Shown one piece after another: positions 1-5,570 of a stretch of 6,058 nucleotides of DNA. The position numbers were made by a program, and so were the translations under genes. Source of the DNA: Clostridia bacterium (GTDB lineage: Bacteria > Bacillota_A > Clostridia > Christensenellales > Aristaeellaceae); assembly GCA_017412025.1 (NCBI GenBank), contig JAFQOY010000003.1:1-6058 (forward strand), written 5' to 3'. Position 1 is the stretch's first letter. Each line of letters starts with the position of its first letter. The notes below the pieces were generated by a model that was not told the DNA's origin, searched no databases, and saw only the letters and a list, made by a program, of their open reading frames with translations.

Positions 1-327
1 AAACGCCACGTTCAGCCTGCCCAGCTCCTCGATGAGTGTGGAGAAGTCGCTGATGTTGCGGCTGATTCGGTCGAGGCGATAGACGATGATCGCGTCGATC
101 TCGTGCGCACGCGCCGCCTTCATCATCTTCTTGAAATCCGGTCTTTCCAGATTGCCGCCGGAGAAGCCCTCGTCCTCATAGACGAGAATGTCCTTCTCCT
201 TCACGTCCGCGTAGTGCATGCGGATGAACTCGCGGCAGAGCTCGACCTGGTTGCCGATGCTCTCTCCCTTGCCGGTGAACTTCGACTTACGGGAGTAGAT
301 CGCGACGCGGCGGATATTTCCCTTCAT
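1..327 (-). CDS. Serine site-specific recombinase, N-terminal catalytic part (cut by window edge)
   Basis: The 109 codons present form the catalytic domain of a resolvase/invertase-type serine recombinase, an enzyme that cuts and rejoins DNA through a phosphoserine link. Visible signatures are the YSRKS motif (residues 11-15, with R13 and the likely nucleophile S15), Q27, the EDEGFSGG block (51-58) and YRLDRISRN (83-91), which holds the active-site arginines R84, R87 and R90. The ATG at 327 is preceded by GAGGTGA at 333-339, five bases away. The C-terminal part that would separate a small resolvase from a large Tn4451/phage-type recombinase lies outside the window. The spacing between the serine motif and the next motif is typical of clostridial 'recombinase family' proteins of mobile elements, but the element itself cannot be identified from this fragment. 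The family call is firm; the subtype is open. Confidence 0.9.
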   Translation of the reverse strand, partial: MKGNIRRVAIYSRKSKFTGKGESIGNQVELCREFIRMHYADVKEKDILVYEDEGFSGGNLERPDFKKMMKAARAHEIDAIIVYRLDRISRNISDFSTLIEELGRLNVAF

Positions 328-365
328 GTTCTTCACCTCGTTTCCTTTGATGTTATTTTGTAATT

Positions 366-394
366 ATTATGCCTTAACGTAACGCGTCTGTGAA
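366..394 (-). promoter_or_regulatory. Predicted sigma-A promoter of the recombinase gene
   Basis: On the minus strand TTCACA (389-394, five of six matches to the -35 consensus) is separated by exactly 17 bases from CATAAT (366-371, five of six matches to the -10 consensus). Transcription would start near 359, giving a leader of about 32 bases before the recombinase ATG at 327. The surrounding DNA is clearly more AT-rich than the coding regions. This is a sequence prediction only. Confidence 0.55.
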
Positions 395-436
395 GAGGAT
401 TTTCGTTTTTTCCTGAAGTTTTGGCGAAAACAGAAA

Positions 437-460
437 AGGCGTGCTGGTAAATGCACGCCT
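437..460 (-). terminator. Rho-independent terminator of the dfx-ahpC-flavoprotein operon
   Basis: A perfect 8-base inverted repeat, AGGCGTGC (437-444) and GCACGCCT (453-460), flanks an 8-base loop. Read on the minus strand it is followed by TTT, CTG and TTTT (436-427), a fair U tract. It lies 35 bases beyond the TAA stop at 496 of the leftward flavoprotein gene, the right place to end that operon before the recombinase promoter. Confidence 0.75.
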
Positions 461-495
461 AATAATCTATTAGTTTCATTTAATTCAGTCATCCA

Positions 496-2127
496 TTACC
501 CCAAAAACTCCAGCAGCTGCTGGATATTCTTTTTACCAAAGGTAACACGATCATCATTCACCACCAAACACGGAACGCTCATCACATTGTATTTCTTTTT
601 CATCTGCTCAAAATGCGCAAGATCGTACACTTCGGCGGTCACCTTCGGACTCAGCGCCGCGATGCGCTGCGCCGCAATGACCAGATCCGGACACATCGTG
701 CAGGATAGAGAGACGAGGATTTTCATATCCACAGGGCGCTCAAGCTCTTCAATCTGCCTTCGCACATCCTCGTCCAGCGCCTGTCCCGGTCCAGCAACAT
801 TATACAGGCCCAGCACAAAAGAAGTGAACTCGTGCCCTCCGGGAACGCCGTGGAACGCAAGGCCTGTGGGCGTACCATCCTCCAAACATACCTGTACACA
901 TGGCGCAGTCTCCGAAGAGGCACTGCGCTCTTCAACCTGCATGCTCAGCTTGTCCGTCATCTCTGCCAGAGACGAGACATACTGCTCCAGCTCTGACGAG
1001 ACCGGTCGCCCATCGAGGAAAAGCTTCAATGTCAAAGGACGCTGCATCCTGCCAAACACCGTATGAAGCTGCTGTCTCATGTCCGGTGTGAACACAGAAT
1101 CGCCTTCCTGCGTATTCTCCCGAGGCGAATCGGGAATCTCTTTCTTCGCAGGAGAAGGCTGCTGAGGATGGATGCCGGTTTTGCGCTGCATCATCGCGGC
1201 GTATTTTTCCAGCTCCGTTGCGGCCAGCGCGCCGTCGCCCGTGGCCGTCACCACCTGACGCAGCGGCTTGATGCACACATCGCCCGCCGCATATACGCCC
1301 TCCACGCTAGTTTTGAGCGTTCCGTCCGTAATCACGTAGCCCTTATCATCCAGCCTGACAAGTCCTTTTACCAGATCGGTCGCCGGTTCATAGCCGGCAA
1401 AGACAAATACGCCGAAGGTTTCTCCGTCTTGGCTTTGATACTCCGTGATCTCACCGGTCTGCGTGTTCTTCCATCGCGCGTGGTCAAGGCCATTTTCTCC
1501 GGAAACCTCCAGCAGCTCTGTGAAGGGCAGAATCGTGATCTTCTCATGCTGCCGGGCAGGCTGCGCCGCCGCCTCGGCGCAGGTAAAGTCCTCGCTCCTC
1601 ATCAGGATGGTGACATGCCGGGCAAATTTCGTCAGGAAAACGCTTTCTTCTGCCGCAGCAAAGCCGCCGCCCACGACAAACACTTCCTTGCCTGTGAAAA
1701 ACTCACCGTCGCATGTGGCGCAGTAGGCAACGCCCCGGCCCTTGTGTTCCTCTTCGCCCTTGAAGCCCACCATGCGGGGATGTGCGCCCGTGGCCAGCAA
1801 TACGCCGAAGCACTGAAAATCACCCCGCCCGGTGCGAACCGTCTTGATATCGCCCGCCAGATCCAGCCCGGTGGCCTCCGCCAATAGAAATTCCGCGCCG
1901 AATGCCTCCGCCTGCTGCTGCATGGTATCTGTCAGCAGCTTTCCGCTGGTTTTGCCGATACCGGGATAATTGACCACCTCGTGCGTAATGGTGATCTGCC
2001 CGCCAAACTGTTCCCTTTCCAGCACCAGCACCCGATAGCGCGCCCGGGCAAGATAGATGGCGGCGGTGAGCCCTGCAGGCCCACCGCCGATGATAATCAC
2101 ATCGTAGAGGTTTTTTGTGCTTGTCAT
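496..2127 (-). CDS. Domain-swapped AhpF-type flavoprotein disulfide reductase (thioredoxin reductase core plus C-terminal dithiol domain)
   Basis: This 543-residue protein probably moves electrons from NAD(P)H through FAD and a redox disulfide to the AhpC encoded just upstream. Residues 1-312 are a low-molecular-weight thioredoxin reductase core: FAD-binding GGGPAG (14-19), active-site CATC (C136, C139), nucleotide-binding GGGFAAAE (153-160) and YAAGD (279-283). A proline- and charge-rich linker (about 313-344) leads to about 200 residues that match the N-terminal domain of enterobacterial AhpF, including GVPGGHEFTS (427-436), the dithiol SCTMCPD (C476, C479) and VMSVPCLVVN with the cis-proline P519. 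In classical AhpF this domain precedes the reductase core, so the order is reversed here. The ATG at 2127 was chosen because it begins the flavin fold and overlaps the ahpC stop as TGATG; upstream in-frame starts lie inside ahpC. Its own ribosome site is weak, suggesting translational coupling. Databases may call it thioredoxin reductase or FAD-dependent oxidoreductase. NADH versus NADPH preference is not settled. Confidence 0.9.
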   Translation of the reverse strand: MTSTKNLYDVIIIGGGPAGLTAAIYLARARYRVLVLEREQFGGQITITHEVVNYPGIGKTSGKLLTDTMQQQAEAFGAEFLLAEATGLDLAGDIKTVRTGRGDFQCFGVLLATGAHPRMVGFKGEEEHKGRGVAYCATCDGEFFTGKEVFVVGGGFAAAEESVFLTKFARHVTILMRSEDFTCAEAAAQPARQHEKITILPFTELLEVSGENGLDHARWKNTQTGEITEYQSQDGETFGVFVFAGYEPATDLVKGLVRLDDKGYVITDGTLKTSVEGVYAAGDVCIKPLRQVVTATGDGALAATELEKYAAMMQRKTGIHPQQPSPAKKEIPDSPRENTQEGDSVFTPDMRQQLHTVFGRMQRPLTLKLFLDGRPVSSELEQYVSSLAEMTDKLSMQVEERSASSETAPCVQVCLEDGTPTGLAFHGVPGGHEFTSFVLGLYNVAGPGQALDEDVRRQIEELERPVDMKILVSLSCTMCPDLVIAAQRIAALSPKVTAEVYDLAHFEQMKKKYNVMSVPCLVVNDDRVTFGKKNIQQLLEFLG

Positions 2128-2690
2128 CACAGCTGTCCCACCAGATCCAGGCTGGGTTTCAGCGTTTCGGCGCCGGGCGTCCAGTTGGCCGGGCAGACCT
2201 GATCGCCGTGAGCATGGACAAACTGGCACGCCTGCACCTTGCGCAAAAGCTCCTCCGCATTGCGGCCCACGTTGCCTGCAGTCACCTCATAGCCCACGAT
2301 CTTTCCCTCGGGATTGATGATGAACGTGCCCCGCTCCGCCAGACCGTCTGACTCGATCAGCACCTCAAAGTCGCGCGACAGCGCATGGGTGGGGTCGGCC
2401 AGCATGGGATAGTTGAGCTTGCGGATACGCTCGGAGGCGTCGTGCCATGCTTTATGCACAAAGTGCGTGTCCGTGGACACGGCATAAACCTCGCAGCCGA
2501 TGCCGCGGAACTGCTCATACTTGTTTGCAAGATCCTCCAGCTCCGTGGGACAGACGAATGTGAAGTCCGCGGGATAAAAGAAGAAAACGCTCCATTTTCC
2601 GAGGATATCCTCCTTGGAGATGAATTTGAAATCGTTTCCGTGATACGCGTAAACCTTGAAATCGGATACTTCCTTATTGATCAGGGACAC
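2127..2690 (-). CDS. ahpC: Alkyl hydroperoxide reductase subunit C (AhpC-type 2-Cys peroxiredoxin)
   Basis: The 187-residue cytoplasmic peroxidase reduces hydrogen peroxide and organic hydroperoxides. It has the peroxiredoxin active site FYPADFTFVCPTE (38-50): P40, T44 and peroxidatic C47. Arg120 in AERGTF is conserved, and the resolving cysteine is C166 in QVCPANW. Its length equals the E. coli AhpC length as I recall it. The start is a GTG at 2690, supported by a perfect AAGGAGG (2698-2704) seven bases upstream; no in-frame ATG gives the right N-terminus. That ribosome site lies inside the last codons of the superoxide reductase gene, whose stop is only two bases before the GTG. The TGA stop overlaps the ATG of the flavoprotein, its likely reductant. 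It would remove the peroxide made by the upstream superoxide reductase. Confidence 0.97.
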   Translation of the reverse strand: MSLINKEVSDFKVYAYHGNDFKFISKEDILGKWSVFFFYPADFTFVCPTELEDLANKYEQFRGIGCEVYAVSTDTHFVHKAWHDASERIRKLNYPMLADPTHALSRDFEVLIESDGLAERGTFIINPEGKIVGYEVTAGNVGRNAEELLRKVQACQFVHAHGDQVCPANWTPGAETLKPSLDLVGQL

Positions 2691-2692
2691 GT

Positions 2693-3079
2693 TTATTCCT
2701 CCTTTTCCTTTTTCCACAGGTCGTGCTGATTGCAGAACGCCCAGACCGAGCGAACCTCGTCCCCCTTGCACAGGGCAAACTTGGCTTTGGGCTTGTCGGT
2801 CGGCTTCAGGTGCGCATACTGGATGACGTGCTCCGCCTCCAGGCAGATCCATTCGATATAGTGCTCCTGCGTCATGGGATGCTCCACAGATCCCACCGTC
2901 ACGTGAACGGTATCGCCGTCTTTGTGATAGACCGGAATATGCTTCTCGCCGGAAGCTTCGGTGGTTCCCGGCTCCAGGCGGCGCATCTTTTCGCCGCAGC
3001 ACTGCACGCTCACGCCGGCATCGTGGATCATCGCCATGATATTGCCGCAATGTCGGCAGGTATAGAACGTTTGCTTCAT
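2693..3079 (-). CDS. dfx: Desulfoferrodoxin-type (2Fe) superoxide reductase
   Basis: This 128-residue cytoplasmic enzyme reduces superoxide to hydrogen peroxide without releasing oxygen, typical of anaerobes. The N-terminal desulforedoxin domain carries the four-cysteine rubredoxin-like iron site: C8 and C11 (CRHC), then the C27-C28 pair. The catalytic domain has the expected square-pyramidal iron ligands: H47 (in EKHIP, with E45 and K46), H67 (in EHPM), H73 (in QEHYIEW), and C116 with H119 (CNQH). All ligands of both centres are present, so it should be a functional class I (two-iron) enzyme. The ATG at 3079 has a strong AAGGAGGG (3086-3093) six bases upstream. It is the first gene of the leftward operon. 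The reading frame stays open far upstream antisense to the transporter gene, but that extension is not plausible coding. Confidence 0.97.
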   Translation of the reverse strand: MKQTFYTCRHCGNIMAMIHDAGVSVQCCGEKMRRLEPGTTEASGEKHIPVYHKDGDTVHVTVGSVEHPMTQEHYIEWICLEAEHVIQYAHLKPTDKPKAKFALCKGDEVRSVWAFCNQHDLWKKEKEE

Positions 3080-3178
3080 GCAATTCCCTCCTTCAGCATC
3101 AAGTATGTCCTGCCCGCGATAAATAATGCGCCGAAACGGGGACATAATAGCATGCAGTACCTGCAAGGAGTGTATGCG
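3080..3178. promoter_or_regulatory. Divergent intergenic region with operator-like palindromes
   Basis: This 99-base stretch must hold the control signals for both the leftward oxygen-defence operon and the rightward transporter/dehydrogenase pair. It contains TGCAG-TAC-CTGCA, a perfect 5-base inverted repeat with a 3-base centre (3153-3165), touching the transporter's ribosome site AAGGAG (3165-3170). It also contains an imperfect palindrome beginning CGC and ending GCG around ATAAATAAT (3115-3130). Single -10-like hexamers occur (CATAAT at 3143-3148 on plus, which reads ATTATG on minus, and TATTAT on minus overlapping it), but I found no convincing -35 partner on either strand. No clear PerR or Fur box was recognised. 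Confidence 0.45.
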
Positions 3179-4615
3179 ATGGAAGCAAACAGATCCTATG
3201 TGAAAGGATTTATTCCCTATGCGCTGGCGGCGTTTCTCATCAGCGTGGTCGGCGGTTTTTCTGCCGTGCTGGGCCCGGCCTTTGTTAAGGACATGGGCAT
3301 TGCCTACAACAATACGACGTGGACCGCGCTGGCGCAGGCGATGTCCACCGCTGCCTGCGCACCGATCCTTGGCAAGCTGGGCGACATGCTGGGACGGCGC
3401 TTCACGCTGCTTGTCGGCATCATCGTCTACACGCTGGGCAATGCGCTCGCAGCGCTCGCGCCGTCGCTGACGGTGATGCTGATCGCCCGGTTCATCGTCG
3501 GCGTGGGCAGCGCGGCGGTCGCGCCGGTGGTTTTGTCCTATATCGTCACCGATTTTCCGCCCCATGCCGTCGCCAAGGGCTTCTCCATGTACATGCTGAT
3601 TTCCAGCGCATCCGTGGTCTTTGGCCCGGCGCTGAGCGGCCTGATCATCAACGCCTATGGCTGGCGGGCGATGGTCTGGGTCTGCGTGGCGATCTGCATC
3701 GCGGTGTTCATCCCCTGCGCGCTGCTTAAGGACAAAAACGCGCCGCCCCGCAGACGGCTTGATCATTTCGACACTCCGGGCGCGGCGCTGGTGCTGATCT
3801 TCTTCAGCCTGATGCTGTGCATTCCATCCTTCGGCCAGAATTTCGGCTGGGGATCCTCCGCGTTCCTTAGCGTGCTGATCGCCACGCTGATCGCGCTTGC
3901 CGCCCTTGTGCTGGCTGAGCGCAGGGCTGTCCATCCCATTCTGCCCGGCAGCTTCATGCGCCGCCGCGTCTTCATCCTCAGCGTGCTGGCGCTGACGCTC
4001 ACGCAGGGACTGATGCAGGCGAACATGACCAACACTATCGTGTTTGTCAACTATACGCAGCCGGACAATACTGTGATCTCCGCCTATGCCATTTCGGTGA
4101 TGTATCTGGGCATGTCGCTGGGCGCGGTATTCCTGGGGCCGCTGGCAGATCGGTTTGAACCGCGCGCCGTGCTGTTCTTCTCTCTGCTGCTGACCGGCGT
4201 CAGCTGCGCGCTGCTGCTGCGCTTCACCGCAGACGCCTCTGTGCTGCTGCTGATGTCGGCGCTGGGCCTGCTGGGCTTTGGCCTTGGCGGCAACGGCACG
4301 ATCTTCATGAAAGTAGCGCTGAGCGACCTGCCCGGCAATCAGGCAGGCGCGGCCACCGGCACATACGGCCTGTTCAGGGATCTGGCTGCGCCCTTCGGCG
4401 TGGCGGTTCTCGTGCCGCTGTTTACCAATCGGATCACCGGCTATATGGCGCAGGGTCTGTCGGGCGCAGACGCAGCCGTGCAGTCCATCCATTCCCTGGC
4501 GATCATCGAAATCCTTTGCGCAGCGGCAGGCATCGCCGTCGTACTGATGCTGCCCCGCATCCACCAGGAGAAGCAAAATCAGGAGAGGAGAAATCATCAT
4601 GCGGCTCAAAGATAA
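3179..4615 (+). CDS. baiG: BaiG-like MFS (drug:H+ antiporter-2 type) transporter, probable bile acid transporter
   Basis: This 478-residue, very hydrophobic membrane protein has about 14 predicted transmembrane segments. MFS motif A is GKLGDMLGRR (65-74) between helices 2 and 3, and the helix-5 antiporter-type motif C region contains FGPALSG (148-154). Other stretches, PSFGQNFGW (216-224), TQGLMQANMTN (275-285) and LGFGLGGNGTIFMKVAL (365-381), resemble my recollection of BaiG, the proton-dependent bile acid importer of Clostridium scindens, which is about the same length (477 residues). The neighbouring 7-alpha-HSDH gene supports bile acids as substrate. The ATG at 3179 was chosen for its AAGGAG (3165-3170) eight bases upstream; an in-frame ATG at 3152 lacks such a site. 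The 3' end overlaps the dehydrogenase by 17 bases, so the two are co-transcribed. An alternative is a general DHA2 efflux pump; the MFS call is certain, the bile-acid role is inference. Confidence 0.8.
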   Translation: MEANRSYVKGFIPYALAAFLISVVGGFSAVLGPAFVKDMGIAYNNTTWTALAQAMSTAACAPILGKLGDMLGRRFTLLVGIIVYTLGNALAALAPSLTVMLIARFIVGVGSAAVAPVVLSYIVTDFPPHAVAKGFSMYMLISSASVVFGPALSGLIINAYGWRAMVWVCVAICIAVFIPCALLKDKNAPPRRRLDHFDTPGAALVLIFFSLMLCIPSFGQNFGWGSSAFLSVLIATLIALAALVLAERRAVHPILPGSFMRRRVFILSVLALTLTQGLMQANMTNTIVFVNYTQPDNTVISAYAISVMYLGMSLGAVFLGPLADRFEPRAVLFFSLLLTGVSCALLLRFTADASVLLLMSALGLLGFGLGGNGTIFMKVALSDLPGNQAGAATGTYGLFRDLAAPFGVAVLVPLFTNRITGYMAQGLSGADAAVQSIHSLAIIEILCAAAGIAVVLMLPRIHQEKQNQERRNHHAAQR

Positions 4616-5396
4616 AGTCATCCTTGTCACCGCCTCTACCCGGGGTATCGGCCTGGCCATTGCAAAGGCATGCGCCAAAGAGGGCGGCGTTGTCTGCATG
4701 GCGGCCCGCGATCTTGCCCGGGCGCAGGAGATCGCCGATCAGCTTTGCAGCGAAGACTGCCGTGTGCATTGCGTCTACAACGACGCCACCAAGCCGGAAA
4801 CCTTTCTTTCCATGGTCGAAGAAACCGTTGAAAAGGCCGGGCGCATCGACGTGCTGGTCAACAACTTCGGCACCTCCAATCCGGGCCGGGATCTGGATTT
4901 TACGCACACCGATTCGGAGGTCTTCATGAGCACCGTACAGCTCAATCTGCGCAGCGTGTTCATGGCCAGCCAGGCATCTGCCAGGCATATGGCCAGCCAG
5001 GGCGGCGGAAGCATCGTCAATATTTCCTCCGTGGGCGGCAGTGTGCCAGATATCTCGCAGATTGCCTACGGCACAAGCAAGGCAGCAATCAACTACCTGA
5101 CAAAGCTGATCGCCGTTCACGAAGCGAAGAACAAGATCCGCTGCAACGCCGTTCTGCCCGGCATGACCGCCACCGAAGCGGTGGAAAAGCACCTGAGCGG
5201 CGATTTCCGCGCGCTGTTTCTGAGGCATATTCCGCTCGGCCGGATCGGCCTGCCGGAGGAGATCGCGCAGGCAGTCGTCTATTTTGCCAGCGACGAATCG
5301 GCTTATACCACCGGGCAGATTCTCAGCGTATCCGGCGGCTTCGGACTGGGGACACCGCTTTACGGCGAGCTATCCGGAAAGGACATGCGCAGGTGA
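4599..5396 (+). CDS. hdhA: Short-chain dehydrogenase, probable 7-alpha-hydroxysteroid (bile acid) dehydrogenase
   Basis: This 265-residue classical SDR would oxidise or reduce the 7-alpha-hydroxyl of bile acids such as cholate and chenodeoxycholate to the 7-oxo form. The nucleotide-binding turn is TASTRGIG (11-18), with NNFG at 88-91 and catalytic residues N116, S144, Y157 and K161 (spacing S-13-Y-4-K as in the family). R15 and R37 (in AARD) suit NADP(H), as in known clostridial 7-alpha-HSDHs. The blocks VYNDATK (59-65), VPDISQIAYGTSKAAINY (149-166), IRCNAVLPGMTAT (180-192) and the SGGFGLGTP tail (245-253) closely match my recollection of the C. scindens / Eubacterium VPI 12708 enzyme. The ATG at 4599 follows GAGGAG (4585-4590) inside the transporter gene. 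Another steroid or 3-oxoacyl-type SDR is possible but less likely. Confidence 0.83.
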   Translation: MRLKDKVILVTASTRGIGLAIAKACAKEGGVVCMAARDLARAQEIADQLCSEDCRVHCVYNDATKPETFLSMVEETVEKAGRIDVLVNNFGTSNPGRDLDFTHTDSEVFMSTVQLNLRSVFMASQASARHMASQGGGSIVNISSVGGSVPDISQIAYGTSKAAINYLTKLIAVHEAKNKIRCNAVLPGMTATEAVEKHLSGDFRALFLRHIPLGRIGLPEEIAQAVVYFASDESAYTTGQILSVSGGFGLGTPLYGELSGKDMRR

Positions 5397-5440
5397 GCCG
5401 TGCTGGATCATGGCAGCATAGCGGCGATATCACAGCAAAA

Positions 5441-5487
5441 GCCCAGAAATCAAGCTCTGCATGATTTCTGGGCCATGTTTTTGTTTT
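5441..5487. terminator. Strong, probably bidirectional, rho-independent terminator
   Basis: A perfect 12-base inverted repeat, GCCCAGAAATCA (5441-5452) and TGATTTCTGGGC (5462-5473), encloses a 9-base loop. On the plus strand it is followed by CATG and then TTTTTGTTTT (5478-5487). On the minus strand it is followed by TTTT (5440-5437). It lies between the convergent dehydrogenase and yaaA genes, 44 bases past the dehydrogenase stop, and can serve both. Confidence 0.85.
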
Positions 5488-5570
5488 CCAGCGTGCATTC
5501 TGTCGCGGAAAAAGCCTGTGCCTTTTGCTCAATGGCATTCATTTGGCTTCCTCATGTTTTCTGTTTTTCT

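Noticed and set aside
103..363. An 86-codon plus-strand open frame at the left edge.
   Set aside because: It is antisense to the serine recombinase, whose catalytic motifs are clear on the minus strand, and it runs through the predicted recombinase ribosome site.
1063..1887. A 274-codon open frame on the plus strand inside the flavoprotein gene.
   Set aside because: It is the antisense shadow of the flavoprotein; its translation is arginine- and histidine-rich with no family motifs, while the minus frame has intact FAD, NAD(P) and CxxC motifs.
2128..2229. A longer N-terminus for the flavoprotein starting at 2229.
   Set aside because: It would add 34 residues unrelated to the flavin fold and overlap ahpC by about 100 bases. 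The ATG at 2127 overlaps the ahpC stop and lies 13 codons before the FAD motif.
3115..3130. A possible PerR or Fur box in ATAAATAAT.
   Set aside because: It matches the TTATAAT-type inverted repeat only in AT content; the two halves do not fit a known box well enough to name a regulator, so it is kept only as an unassigned palindrome.
2693..4699. A 668-codon open frame on the minus strand, running into the superoxide reductase gene.
   Set aside because: Only the last 128 codons are real (dfx). The rest is antisense to the MFS transporter, is very rich in His, Arg, Gln, Ala and Asp with no recognisable domain, and is the usual result of codon bias in GC-rich DNA. The strong ribosome site at 3086-3093 fixes the start at 3079.
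4503..5228. A 241-codon open frame on the minus strand across the dehydrogenase gene.
   Set aside because: The plus frame carries a full SDR motif set and a good ribosome site; the minus frame has no recognisable domain and begins and ends inside other genes.
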